Shown: positions 1 to 6,649, numbered from the stretch's first letter. The stretch is 8,993 nt of DNA from Caryophanales bacterium (GCA_031261365.1 JAISJY010000155.1:1-8993); one strand, 5' to 3'. The notes: a model not told the origin generated them from the sequence alone. Numbers and translations are program-made.

Positions 1-1
1 A

Positions 2-391
2 AACTTCTTTAATGTTGATAACAGATTCTTTTTTGTCGACTCGCCCGGCTATGGCTATGCCAAAAGAAATCAAGAAACAATTTCAACTTTTGAAAATATG
101 ATGTTGGAATACTTACGAAGGAGTAATTTAAAATTAACTTTGTTTTTATTAGATTCTAGAAGAGAAATAAGCAAGGATGATATTTGGATTTATGAGCATT
201 TAAAAGAGAATAATATTCCTATTCTTTTAATAATGACTAAGTGTGATAAATTAAATCAATCTGAAAAAGCTAAAATGCTTAAAATGTTAAAAGAGGCTAA
301 TTTTGCTTCTTTAAAAGTCTTTTTCTATTCTATAAACGATAATAAAGTAAAAGAACAATTAATTGAGTTTTTAAATAGTTATTTTAAATAA
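2..391 (+). CDS. engB: Ribosome biogenesis GTPase EngB/YsxC, C-terminal part (5' end outside window)
   Basis: The reading frame is already open at base 2 and runs 129 codons to a TAA, so the N-terminal third (P-loop and switch I) lies upstream of the window. The visible part has the G3 motif DSPGYGYAKR, which is characteristic of the EngB/YihA/YsxC family of TRAFAC GTPases, and the G4 motif TKCDK in the usual NKxD position. It ends after a short C-terminal helix, as the family does (about 195 residues in full). EngB binds the assembling 50S subunit and is needed for its maturation. The ATG at 98 is internal to the GTPase domain and is not the start. The gene ends just before the valS T-box leader, so it is probably a separate transcription unit from valS. 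Family assignment rests on the motifs and the neighbourhood. Confidence 0.92.
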   Translation, partial: NFFNVDNRFFFVDSPGYGYAKRNQETISTFENMMLEYLRRSNLKLTLFLLDSRREISKDDIWIYEHLKENNIPILLIMTKCDKLNQSEKAKMLKMLKEANFASLKVFFYSINDNKVKEQLIEFLNSYFK

Positions 392-393
392 TT

Positions 394-422
394 TTATATT
401 TTAGAAACAAATAATATATAAT
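394..422 (+). promoter_or_regulatory. Possible promoter of the valS T-box transcript
   Basis: A perfect TATAAT lies at 417-422, 5 bases before the first T-box stem base. The best upstream partner at a 17-base spacing is TTATAT (394-399), a poor match to TTGACA. The region is almost pure A+T, so a TATAAT here has limited weight. The main support is its position between the engB stop and the leader RNA, but a start about 7 bases downstream would fall at or just inside the 5' base of Stem I (428-431). Confidence 0.35.
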
Positions 423-426
423 ATAT

Positions 427-640
427 GTGCTGAGAATAGTAGGAGTAGTTATGATTTATGTTTAGAGAGTAACTGGGTGGTGTAAAGTTATCATAATAGT
501 AATGAAAGTCGACTAGGAGCATATTAGGTGAAATAGTAGTAGTCTAGTCTTGATAAAACAAGTAAAAATAGAATGAGGCTTGAAAAAGTGAAGTAAGGTG
601 GTACCACGATTTAATCGTCCTTATATTGAGGACTTTTTTA
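427..640 (+). promoter_or_regulatory. T-box riboswitch leader of valS (tRNA-Val sensing)
   Basis: The T-box sequence AAGGTGGTACCACG (595-608) is near-consensus and sits just ahead of an intrinsic terminator and a tRNA synthetase gene. Stem I can be drawn from TGCT (428-431) with AGCA (518-521) and from TTATGAT (449-455) with ATCATAA (490-496). AGAGAG (464-469) and GGGTGGTG (475-482) lie in the distal part. The specifier-loop landmarks AGTA (438-441) and GAA (504-506) flank a GTC at 508-510, the likely specifier, which is a valine codon and matches the downstream gene. In the antiterminator, AAGG (595-598) pairs with CCTT (619-622) and ACGAT (606-610) with ATCGT (614-618). The TGGT bulge (599-602) is complementary to an uncharged ACCA 3' end. 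Uncharged tRNA-Val would stabilise this form and let valS be transcribed. The class is certain; the exact specifier is an inference. Confidence 0.95.
617..639 (+). terminator. T-box-controlled intrinsic terminator before valS
   Basis: GTCCT (617-621) pairs with AGGAC (629-633) around a seven-base loop, followed directly by six T residues (634-639). The 5' arm shares bases with the antiterminator strand CCTT (619-622), so the two structures exclude each other, as expected for a transcriptional T-box switch. Confidence 0.85.
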
Positions 641-655
641 TTTGAAAGGATTATT

Positions 656-3274
656 ATGAAAGAATTAGAAACTAAATATGACCATTTAAAAGTTGAAGAA
701 GGTAAATATGATTTTTGGTTAAAGAAAAGAGTTTTTGAAAGTGGACAAAGTAAGGGACCAGCTTATACTATTGTTATTCCTCCTCCTAATGTTACAGGAA
801 AACTTCATTTAGGACATGCTGTTGATACTACTTTGCAAGATATTTTAATTAGATATAAGAAAATGCAAGGTTTTGATACTTTGTGGGTTCCGGGTATGGA
901 CCATGCTGGTATTGCTACTCAAGCCAAAGTTGAAGCTCGTTTAATGGCTCAAGGAATTAATAAATATGATTTAGGAAGAGAAAACTTTTTGAAGCAGTCT
1001 TGGGCATGGAAAGAAGAGTATGCTGATTTTATTCATGAACAATGGAAAAAACTTGGCTTATCTTTGGACTATACTAAAGAAAGATTTACCTTAGATGAGG
1101 GTTTAAATAAAGCAGTTACTCATGTTTTTGTTTCTTTATATAATAAAGGTTTAATATATCAAGGGGAAAGAATAATTAATTGGGATATTAAATTAAAGAC
1201 AGCTTTGTCTAATATTGAAGTTATTTATAAGCCTTCTAAAAGTAAAATGTATTATTTTAAATATGCGATACCTAATAGTCAAGAATATATACCTGTTGCC
1301 ACGACTAGACCTGAAACAATGTTCGCTGATGAATGTGTTGTTATAAACGCGAGGGACCCAAGATATCTTAAATACTTAAATAAAATGGTTATTAATCCTT
1401 CTAATAATGAATTAGTACCTGTTATTGCAGATAATTATGTCGAGATAGATTTTGGAACTGGGGCAATGAAATGTACTCCTGCTCATGACCCGAATGATTA
1501 TTTATTAGGTAAAAAGTATAATCTTAGATTTAGAAAATGTTTAAATAAAGATGGTACTGTTAATGAATTAGGTCATAAATATGCTGGTTTAGATAGATTT
1601 GTAGCTAGAGAAGAAATGGTTAAAGATATGTTGGAGAATGGTAGTTTAATTAAAATTGAAACTATTGAAAATCAAGTTGGTTATTCGGAGAGGTCTGATA
1701 CTATTGTTGAACCTTATTTATCAAAGCAATGGTTTGTTAAAATGAAACCTTTGGCTGAACAAGTTATTAAATATCAAAAATCAAATGATAAGATAAACTT
1801 TTACCCTGCGAGATTTGAGAAAACTTTAATACAATGGATGGAGAATATTGAAGACTGGTGTATTTCAAGACAATTATGGTGGGGACATCAGATTCCTGTT
1901 TGGTATCGTAAAGATAGTAATAAGATTTTAGTAAGTGAAAAAGCTCCAACTGATATTGAGAATTATAAACAAGATGAGGATGTTTTAGATACTTGGTTTT
2001 CTTCAGCTTTATGGCCTTTTTCTACTTTAGGATGGCCTGAGAATAGTCATAATTATCAAAAGTACTACCCTAATTCTGTTTTAGTAACAGCTTATGATAT
2101 TATTTTCTTTTGGGTTTCAAGAATGATATTTGAAGGAATAGAATTCACACATCAAAAACCTTTTAATGATGTTTTAATACATGGTTTAATTAGAGATGAA
2201 CAAGGTAGAAAGATGACTAAATCATTAGGTAATGGCATTGACCCAATGGACATTATTGCTAAATATGGGGCAGATAGTTTAAGATATTTCTTAATAAGTG
2301 GAGTTGCACCAGGTTTAGATACTAGGTTTTCTATTGAGAAAATAGAGGCTAGTTGGAACTTTATTAATAAAATATGGAATGCTTCTCGTTATATCTTAAT
2401 GAATATTGGTTTAGAAGATTATCAACTTGAAATAGATAAATTAGAACTTGTTGATAATTGGATTATTAATAAATATAATGAATTAGTTAATAAGGTTACT
2501 CTTAATTTGGATAAATATGAATTTGGTTTGGTTTGTAGTGATGTTTATTCATTTATTTATGATTATTTCTGTTCATGGTATATTGAATTAGCTAAAGTAA
2601 ATCTAAACTCTGATAATTTACAAATTAGAAATAATAGTAAAGCTGTCTTAAAAACTTTATTAATTGGTATTTTAAAAATACTTCACCCTATAATGCCTTT
2701 TGTGACTGAAGAAATATATCAAAGTCTTATTAATTCAAATGAAGTAGCCTTAGTCACAACTAATTGGCCAAAAGAAATAAAAATAAAAGAAAATGGTAAT
2801 GATTTTAATTATATTATAGATATTATAACCTCCATTAGAAGTTTTAAGTCAGAAAACAATATCATACCTTCTAAAACAATTAGTTTGTATATCAAAAGTG
2901 AGAATAAAGAAATATTAAAGGTTCTAGAAGAAAATAGAAAGTTTATCGGAAAGTTTACTTATGCTCCAGAAATTGTTATTGATAAAGATATAAATAATTC
3001 AGAAATAGGAAAAACTATTGTCTTAAATAATATTACTTTGTTTATTCCAATGACAAGTTATCTTAATATAAAAGAAGAAATAATAAATATTAACAAGAAT
3101 ATAGATAAAATAAACTTTGAAATTAAAAGAGGTGAGGGAATATTGAATAATAAAAGCTTTATTGAAAAAGCACCACCTGAAAAAATAAGAGAAGAAAAAG
3201 AGAAATTAAGTAATAATAAGCAAAAGCTAAAAGAATTAAATGAAACTTTAGCAATATTAAATAATAATTCCTAA
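656..3274 (+). CDS. valS: Valine--tRNA ligase (ValRS)
   Basis: This class Ia synthetase charges tRNA-Val with valine in the cytoplasm. From the ATG at 656 it is 872 residues, normal for bacterial ValRS. The HIGH motif is HLGH at residues 51-54 within PPPNVTGKLHLGH. The CP1 editing domain carries TTRPETMF (from residue 216) and AHDPNDY. The second signature is KMTKS (519-523), a mild variant of KMSKS. The anticodon-binding domain follows, and the last ~70 residues form the charged C-terminal coiled-coil arm typical of ValRS. The start was chosen because GAAAGGA (644-650) is a good ribosome binding site for ATG 656. An in-frame TTG at 626 lies inside the leader terminator hairpin and has no such site. 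Expression should be controlled by the upstream T-box. No terminator is visible after the stop, so read-through towards 3385 is possible. Confidence 0.98.
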   Translation: MKELETKYDHLKVEEGKYDFWLKKRVFESGQSKGPAYTIVIPPPNVTGKLHLGHAVDTTLQDILIRYKKMQGFDTLWVPGMDHAGIATQAKVEARLMAQGINKYDLGRENFLKQSWAWKEEYADFIHEQWKKLGLSLDYTKERFTLDEGLNKAVTHVFVSLYNKGLIYQGERIINWDIKLKTALSNIEVIYKPSKSKMYYFKYAIPNSQEYIPVATTRPETMFADECVVINARDPRYLKYLNKMVINPSNNELVPVIADNYVEIDFGTGAMKCTPAHDPNDYLLGKKYNLRFRKCLNKDGTVNELGHKYAGLDRFVAREEMVKDMLENGSLIKIETIENQVGYSERSDTIVEPYLSKQWFVKMKPLAEQVIKYQKSNDKINFYPARFEKTLIQWMENIEDWCISRQLWWGHQIPVWYRKDSNKILVSEKAPTDIENYKQDEDVLDTWFSSALWPFSTLGWPENSHNYQKYYPNSVLVTAYDIIFFWVSRMIFEGIEFTHQKPFNDVLIHGLIRDEQGRKMTKSLGNGIDPMDIIAKYGADSLRYFLISGVAPGLDTRFSIEKIEASWNFINKIWNASRYILMNIGLEDYQLEIDKLELVDNWIINKYNELVNKVTLNLDKYEFGLVCSDVYSFIYDYFCSWYIELAKVNLNSDNLQIRNNSKAVLKTLLIGILKILHPIMPFVTEEIYQSLINSNEVALVTTNWPKEIKIKENGNDFNYIIDIITSIRSFKSENNIIPSKTISLYIKSENKEILKVLEENRKFIGKFTYAPEIVIDKDINNSEIGKTIVLNNITLFIPMTSYLNIKEEIININKNIDKINFEIKRGEGILNNKSFIEKAPPEKIREEKEKLSNNKQKLKELNETLAILNNNS

Positions 3275-3321
3275 ACGAAATAACTAAAACGGATATTAAT
3301 TTGAAAGGAAAAATATCTACA

Positions 3322-3351
3322 ATGAGCAAATTAGTTATAAATTGTTACTAA
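3322..3351 (+). other. Possible 9-codon upstream ORF before the GG peptide gene
   Basis: ATG at 3322 opens a nine-residue frame (MSKLVINCY) ending in TAA at 3349-3351. It has a better ribosome binding site (GAAAGGAA, 3303-3310, about 11 bases from the ATG) than the peptide gene at 3385. That site lies in the loop of a weak hairpin made by GATATT (3292-3297) and AATATC (3312-3317). The ORF's stop codon falls inside the palindrome cluster at 3346-3368. It could be a regulatory leader ORF or chance; nothing in the peptide itself proves it is a gene. Confidence 0.25.
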
Positions 3352-3368
3352 ATTAGTACTAATTAGTA
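3346..3368 (+). repeat. Nested palindrome cluster upstream of the GG peptide gene (operator candidate)
   Basis: Four alternating half-sites are packed into 23 bases: TACTAA at 3346, TTAGTA at 3353, TACTAA at 3357 and TTAGTA at 3363. They create a 14-base perfect palindrome AATTAGTACTAATT (3351-3364), a 12-base perfect palindrome TACTAATTAGTA (3357-3368) and a one-base-spaced inverted repeat (3346-3358). It ends 16 bases before the ATG at 3385. The arrangement looks like adjoining sites for a dimeric DNA-binding protein. AT-rich sequence makes short palindromes common, so the role is an inference. Confidence 0.5.
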
Positions 3369-3384
3369 GATAAATGGTAGTAAA

Positions 3385-3576
3385 ATGAGACAATTATCAG
3401 AAAAAGAAGCCGATTTAGTTAGAGGTGGTGAATTAATTACTTTAACGCTCGTATTAACATATTTAGCCATAGCATTAGTAACAGTGGCAGTTTGGAAACT
3501 CTTTGAAGCCAAAAAAGGTAAATTAACATTTCCAGGTGGCTTTTTATTTGAGTGGAGTGCTATTAAGTTCTTTTAA
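3385..3576 (+). CDS. Small double-glycine-leader peptide, bacteriocin-like
   Basis: This 63-residue protein begins MRQLSEKEADLVRGG. That matches the double-glycine leader pattern LSxxExxxVxGG of peptides cut and exported by C39-peptidase ABC transporters. Cleavage after Gly15 would leave a 48-residue mature peptide. The mature part has a hydrophobic segment (about residues 17-37, one predicted membrane-spanning stretch). It is followed by a basic KKGK (43-46) and an aromatic tail with FPGGF and FEW (49-57). It contains no cysteine, so a lantibiotic or disulphide-bonded type is excluded. The ATG is the only possible start after an in-frame TAG at 3367. Its ribosome binding site (GGTAG, 3376-3380) is weak. 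The TAA stop overlaps the radC ATG by one base. No transporter, immunity or sensor gene is in the window. Bacteriocin, signalling peptide or another secreted peptide are all possible; I do not recognise a named family. Confidence 0.75.
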   Translation: MRQLSEKEADLVRGGELITLTLVLTYLAIALVTVAVWKLFEAKKGKLTFPGGFLFEWSAIKFF

Positions 3577-4256
3577 TGGAAATAAAAGATTTACCCAAAA
3601 ACGAAAAACCCCGAGAGAAAGCTTTAATATTTGGTTTTGATACTTTAAATGACATTGAACTTATTGCCTTATTTTTATGTCACGGAGTAAAAAACAATTC
3701 TGTTATTGATTTAGCCAAAAAATTATTAGATGTTTCTGGTGGTTTGAGTAACATCAATAAACTTGAGTTTTCTGATTTAATAAAGATTAAAGGCATCGGC
3801 AAAATTAAAGCTATTTCTATTTTAGGCATCTTTGAACTTACTAAACGGATTTATAGTAAGCAAGGAACAATTATTAAAATTAAAAATCCTCAAGATGTTT
3901 TAGCTTTACTAGAAGACAAAATAAAAAACGAAAAATCTGAACATTTATATTTATTATTACTAGATAGGCAGTGCAATTTAATCAACTGCAAACTCTTCCT
4001 CAAAGGAACATCTTTTGAAATCCGTTTCAACAATAAAGAGATAATTAGCTACGCTATGAAGTATAATGCACATCAATTTATTCTCGTTCATAACCACCCT
4101 TTTGGTGAAAGTAATCCTAGCCGATTAGACATTAAAAGCACTTTAGAACTTAAAAATATTGCTCAAACTTTCAGTATTGTTTTGGCTGACCACATTATTA
4201 TTTCAAGTCAAGGTTATTCTTCTTTTAAAGAAATATTTCCCAAAGATTTCAAATAG
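3576..4256 (+). CDS. radC: RadC/JAB1-MPN domain protein
   Basis: The protein is 226 residues, the usual RadC length. The N-terminal part has the family stretch KPREKALIFG...LNDIELIALFL (residues 11-34) and a helix-hairpin-helix-like KGIGKIKA (72-79). The C-terminal MPN/JAB1 domain (about 103-226) has the metal-binding signature HNHPFGESNPSRLD at 172-185. His172, His174 and Asp185 are in place, followed by LADHIIIS. The cellular role of RadC is unsettled: it was first linked to DNA repair, but that was later disputed. The fold resembles metalloprotease/isopeptidase domains. Its ATG overlaps the TAA of the GG peptide gene (TAATG). It has no clear ribosome binding site of its own, so translation is probably coupled to the peptide gene. 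In Bacillus radC also lies between valS and rplU, so this copy looks ancestral rather than mobile. Confidence 0.95.
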   Translation: MEIKDLPKNEKPREKALIFGFDTLNDIELIALFLCHGVKNNSVIDLAKKLLDVSGGLSNINKLEFSDLIKIKGIGKIKAISILGIFELTKRIYSKQGTIIKIKNPQDVLALLEDKIKNEKSEHLYLLLLDRQCNLINCKLFLKGTSFEIRFNNKEIISYAMKYNAHQFILVHNHPFGESNPSRLDIKSTLELKNIAQTFSIVLADHIIISSQGYSSFKEIFPKDFK

Positions 4257-4290
4257 TAAGACGATTTTTCAGAAAAACTTCCTAAATTAA

Positions 4291-4318
4291 TTGCATTTAT
4301 ATAATAAGATGATAAAAT
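4291..4318 (+). promoter_or_regulatory. Promoter of the rplU-prp-rpmA operon
   Basis: TTGCAT (4291-4296) lies 16 bases from an extended -10, TG-A-TAAAAT (4310-4318). The predicted start near 4325 falls exactly at the first stem of the L21 leader, which supports the call. A second TATAAT-like hexamer at 4300-4305 has no suitable -35. Confidence 0.55.
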
Positions 4319-4325
4319 ATTTAAA

Positions 4326-4406
4326 GTTGTCAACCGTGATGGGTTACAACCGCTCAAAAAAGGTCATAAAAGAATTATCTTACCTTATTGGCGAGTCTTA
4401 ATCAAA
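4326..4406 (+). promoter_or_regulatory. Ribosomal protein L21 leader (autoregulatory 5' UTR element)
   Basis: The untranslated region before rplU is less AT-rich than other gaps and clearly structured. GTTGT (4326-4330) and AACC (4332-4335) pair with GGTT (4342-4345) and ACAAC (4346-4350), leaving one bulged C and a six-base loop GTGATG. A second long-range pairing is AAGGT (4360-4364) with ACCTT (4382-4386). Low-GC Gram-positives are known to carry the L21_leader RNA in front of rplU-prp-rpmA, thought to bind a product of the operon. The position and hairpin fit that family. I assign it from context and recall of the family, not from a covariance search. The ribosome binding site AAGGAAGG (4409-4416) follows the element. 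Confidence 0.75.
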
Positions 4407-4422
4407 GAAAGGAAGGCAAAGT

Positions 4423-4740
4423 ATGTACGCAATAATTGAAACTGGCGGAAAACAAATCAAAGTAAGCGTAGGAGATAAAGTTTTTGTTGAAAAACTTCCT
4501 ACCAAAGTTGAAGGCGATGATGTTGTTTTTGATAAGGTCGTTTTAGTCGGTGGTGAAACACTCAAAGTTGGTACTCCATATGTTAAAAATGCTTCTGTTA
4601 AAGCCGTTGTTGAAAAGAATGGCAAAGGAGAGAAATTAACTATTTTTAAGTATCGTAGTAAACACAATGAAAATGTTAAAACAGGTCACCGTCAACCTTA
4701 TACAAGAGTTGAAATCAAAGAAATAGTAACCAAAAAATAA
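4423..4740 (+). CDS. rplU: 50S ribosomal protein L21
   Basis: L21 is a large-subunit protein that binds 23S rRNA. The protein is 105 residues, the normal size (about 102-105). It starts with the family N-terminus MYAIIETGGKQIKV and has the conserved basic KYRSKHN (76-82). It ends with KTGHRQPYTRVEI (86-98), the signature region of L21. A strong ribosome binding site (AAGGAAGG, 4409-4416) precedes the ATG. It is the first gene of a three-gene operon with prp and rpmA; prp begins two bases after its stop. It is probably controlled by the structured leader at 4326-4406. The antisense open frame across it has no independent support. Confidence 0.98.
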   Translation: MYAIIETGGKQIKVSVGDKVFVEKLPTKVEGDDVVFDKVVLVGGETLKVGTPYVKNASVKAVVEKNGKGEKLTIFKYRSKHNENVKTGHRQPYTRVEIKEIVTKK

Positions 4741-4742
4741 AA

Positions 4743-5039
4743 GTGATTAAAGTTAAAGTAAAAACAGATACATACATTCACTCCTTAGAAATATCTGGAC
4801 ATGCAGGAGGAATAAACGGTTCTGACATTGTCTGTGCTGGTGTTTCTGCAGTCGTTATTGGTGGGTTTAATGAATTATTAAGAAATAATAACAAATTAAT
4901 CCATATAATTCGTGAAGGTTATGCTTATGTTGAACTAAATAATAATCAAGAGTTACAAATTATCACAAAAACTATCTTAACTCAACTTGAAACAATTCAA
5001 GAAAGTTATCAAAAGAAAGTAAAAATTCAAAGAATATAG
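4743..5039 (+). CDS. prp: Ribosomal-processing cysteine protease Prp (YsxB family)
   Basis: Prp removes the N-terminal extension of ribosomal protein L27 in Firmicutes and relatives. This 98-residue protein has the family core GHAGGINGSDIVCAGVSA (residues 19-36). His20 and Cys31 sit in the positions of the catalytic pair described for Staphylococcus aureus Prp. The start is a GTG two bases after the rplU stop, with no good ribosome binding site of its own, so translation is likely coupled to rplU. That would keep protease output below that of the ribosomal proteins. It lies directly upstream of rpmA, whose product carries the matching cleavage site. It was long annotated as a hypothetical YsxB or DUF464 protein. 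Confidence 0.95.
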   Translation: MIKVKVKTDTYIHSLEISGHAGGINGSDIVCAGVSAVVIGGFNELLRNNNKLIHIIREGYAYVELNNNQELQIITKTILTQLETIQESYQKKVKIQRI

Positions 5040-5048
5040 GAGGAAAAT

Positions 5049-5333
5049 ATGTTCACATTAAAATTAAACTTACAATTATTCGCTTCTAAGAAAGGTGTTG
5101 GTTCTACTAAAAACGGTAGAGATTCACACTCAAAAAGACTTGGAGCTAAATTAGCTGATGGGCAACATGCTTCAGCAGGTGCTATCATTTACAGACAAAG
5201 AGGTACTAAAATCCATCCCGGCAACAATGTTGGAAGAGGTGGAGATGATACTTTATTTGCTTTAATTGAAGGAACTGTAAAATACGAAATAATTGGAAAA
5301 CACCGTAAACAAGCTAGTGTTTACCCAGCCTAG
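5049..5333 (+). CDS. rpmA: 50S ribosomal protein L27 with Prp-cleavable N-terminal extension
   Basis: L27 reaches into the peptidyl transferase centre of the 50S subunit. The product is 94 residues. It opens with MFTLKLNLQLFA followed by SKKGVGSTKNGRDS. The LNLQLFA segment is the known Prp recognition motif, with cleavage expected between Ala12 and Ser13 to expose the mature N-terminus. The rest is canonical, including GQHASAGAIIYRQRGTKIHPG and the VGRGGDDTLFAL stretch. A perfect AGGAGG (5038-5043) lies six bases from the ATG and overlaps the prp stop. An intrinsic terminator follows at 5342-5363, ending the ribosomal protein operon. Confidence 0.98.
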   Translation: MFTLKLNLQLFASKKGVGSTKNGRDSHSKRLGAKLADGQHASAGAIIYRQRGTKIHPGNNVGRGGDDTLFALIEGTVKYEIIGKHRKQASVYPA

Positions 5334-5341
5334 AATTAATT

Positions 5342-5363
5342 AAGCTCCATTTGGGGCTTTTTT
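5342..5363 (+). terminator. Intrinsic terminator after rpmA
   Basis: AAGCTCC (5342-5348) pairs with GGGGCTT (5353-5359), with one G-T pair, around the loop ATTT. The hairpin runs into a T tract (5358-5363). It lies 8 bases after the rpmA stop and only 11 bases before the obg ATG, so obg must be reached by read-through or by a promoter inside rpmA. Confidence 0.85.
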
Positions 5364-5374
5364 AAAATAAAAAT

Positions 5375-6649
5375 ATGTTTATAGACTATGTAAAAGTAAA
5401 AATCAAAGCAGGAGATGGAGGTCATGGAATGATCTCTTTTAGGCGTGAGAAATATGTTGATAAAGGTGGTCCTTCTGGTGGTGATGGAGGTAAAGGAGGA
5501 AATGTCTATTTTATTGCTGATTCTGGTCTAAACACTCTTTTAGATTTAACATTTACCCGCAAAATAGTAGCTCAAAATGGAGAAAATGGAGCAGGTAAAA
5601 AGTGTTATGGTAAAAATGGTGATGATTTATATTTTAAAGTTCCTTTAGGTACTGTTGTTACTGAAGAAAAAAGTAAAAAAATGTTAGCTAATTTTACTAT
5701 TTCCGGGCAAAAAGAATTAATTGCCAAAGGTGGTAGAGGAGGTAGAGGTAATACCCATTTTAAAACTTCTGTTAATCAAGTTCCCAAAGTAGCTGAAAAT
5801 GGTGCTAAAGGGGAAGAGTTTAATGTCATAGTAGAATTAAAAGTCTTAGCCGATGTTGGCTTAGTTGGTAAGCCAAGTGTTGGCAAGTCAAGTTTTCTAA
5901 CTAATGTTTCTCAAGCTAGACCTGAAATAGCTGATTATCCTTTTACTACTTTAAATCCTCATTTAGGTTTAGTCAAAGTCAATATGGACGAGAGTTTTGT
6001 TATTGCTGATTTACCCGGTTTAATTGAAGATGCTCATAATGGTAAAGGCTTAGGAATAAAGTTTCTTAAACATATTGAAAGATGTAAAGTTTTATTACAT
6101 ATTATTGATATTACTAGCCCTGACCCTTTTAATGATTTTCTAATAATAAATAAAGAATTAGGAAGTTATAATCTAGATTTATTAAAAAGGCCAATGGTTA
6201 TTGCTATTAATAAAATTGATATGATAAATCTAAAAGATGCAACATTAGATAAATTAATTGCTAAATTTGATAAGAAATATCAAGTTTTTCCTATTTCAAC
6301 TTTCACTAATAAAGGTATCTCTAATTTAATAAATGCTCTAATGAATATTGTTAAAGAAGAAAAAGAAGAATCTTTAAAGATAACCATAGATGATACTAAA
6401 ATCTTTAAGTTTGATGCTGAAGAAGAGATAGGTTTTAATATTATGAATGACCGTCTTGGACATTTTATTATTAGAGGAACAAGAGTTGAAAAGTTATATC
6501 AAATGACTAATATTTCCACTGATGAAGGTTTATTATATTTAACTACAACCCTCAGAAAAATGGGAGTTGAAACTGCTTTAAGAAAAGCAGGAGTTAAAAA
6601 TGGTGATACGGTCGTTTTATGTGATTTTGAGTTCATTTATACAGATTAG
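5375..6649 (+). CDS. obg: Obg family GTPase (ObgE/CgtA)
   Basis: Obg is an essential GTPase of late 50S assembly that also links to ppGpp signalling. The 424-residue protein has all three family domains. The glycine-rich Obg fold covers residues 1 to about 158 (KAGDGGHGMISFRREKYV, GGPSGGDGGKGG, GGRGGRGN). The G domain has G1 GKPSVGKS (165-172), the TTLNPHLG switch I stretch, G3 DLPG (212-215) and G4 NKID (279-282). The C-terminal OCT domain spans about 345-424 and is intact, although it is not universal in Obg proteins. No Shine-Dalgarno sequence is visible: the 11 bases between the rpmA terminator and the ATG are A/T only. Initiation may rely on low structure, and expression may be modest. 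ruvA follows after eight bases. Confidence 0.97.
   Translation: MFIDYVKVKIKAGDGGHGMISFRREKYVDKGGPSGGDGGKGGNVYFIADSGLNTLLDLTFTRKIVAQNGENGAGKKCYGKNGDDLYFKVPLGTVVTEEKSKKMLANFTISGQKELIAKGGRGGRGNTHFKTSVNQVPKVAENGAKGEEFNVIVELKVLADVGLVGKPSVGKSSFLTNVSQARPEIADYPFTTLNPHLGLVKVNMDESFVIADLPGLIEDAHNGKGLGIKFLKHIERCKVLLHIIDITSPDPFNDFLIINKELGSYNLDLLKRPMVIAINKIDMINLKDATLDKLIAKFDKKYQVFPISTFTNKGISNLINALMNIVKEEKEESLKITIDDTKIFKFDAEEEIGFNIMNDRLGHFIIRGTRVEKLYQMTNISTDEGLLYLTTTLRKMGVETALRKAGVKNGDTVVLCDFEFIYTD

Noticed and set aside
98..391. A complete 97-residue protein starting at ATG 98
   Set aside because: The same frame is open back to base 2 and encodes the G3 motif of EngB, so the ATG is internal to a larger gene cut by the window edge.
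626..655. In-frame TTG as a ten-residue N-terminal extension of valS
   Set aside because: It lies inside the T-box terminator hairpin and has no ribosome binding site, whereas ATG 656 has GAAAGGA at proper spacing and gives the normal N-terminus.
1767..1949. 60-residue minus-strand open frame within valS
   Set aside because: It is a shadow of the valS coding sequence with no signals or recognisable motif.
4398..4667. 89-residue minus-strand open frame over rplU
   Set aside because: It is antisense to a strongly conserved ribosomal protein gene, has no ribosome binding site or motif, and its low-complexity Ser/Thr/Pro content reflects the reverse of L21 codons.
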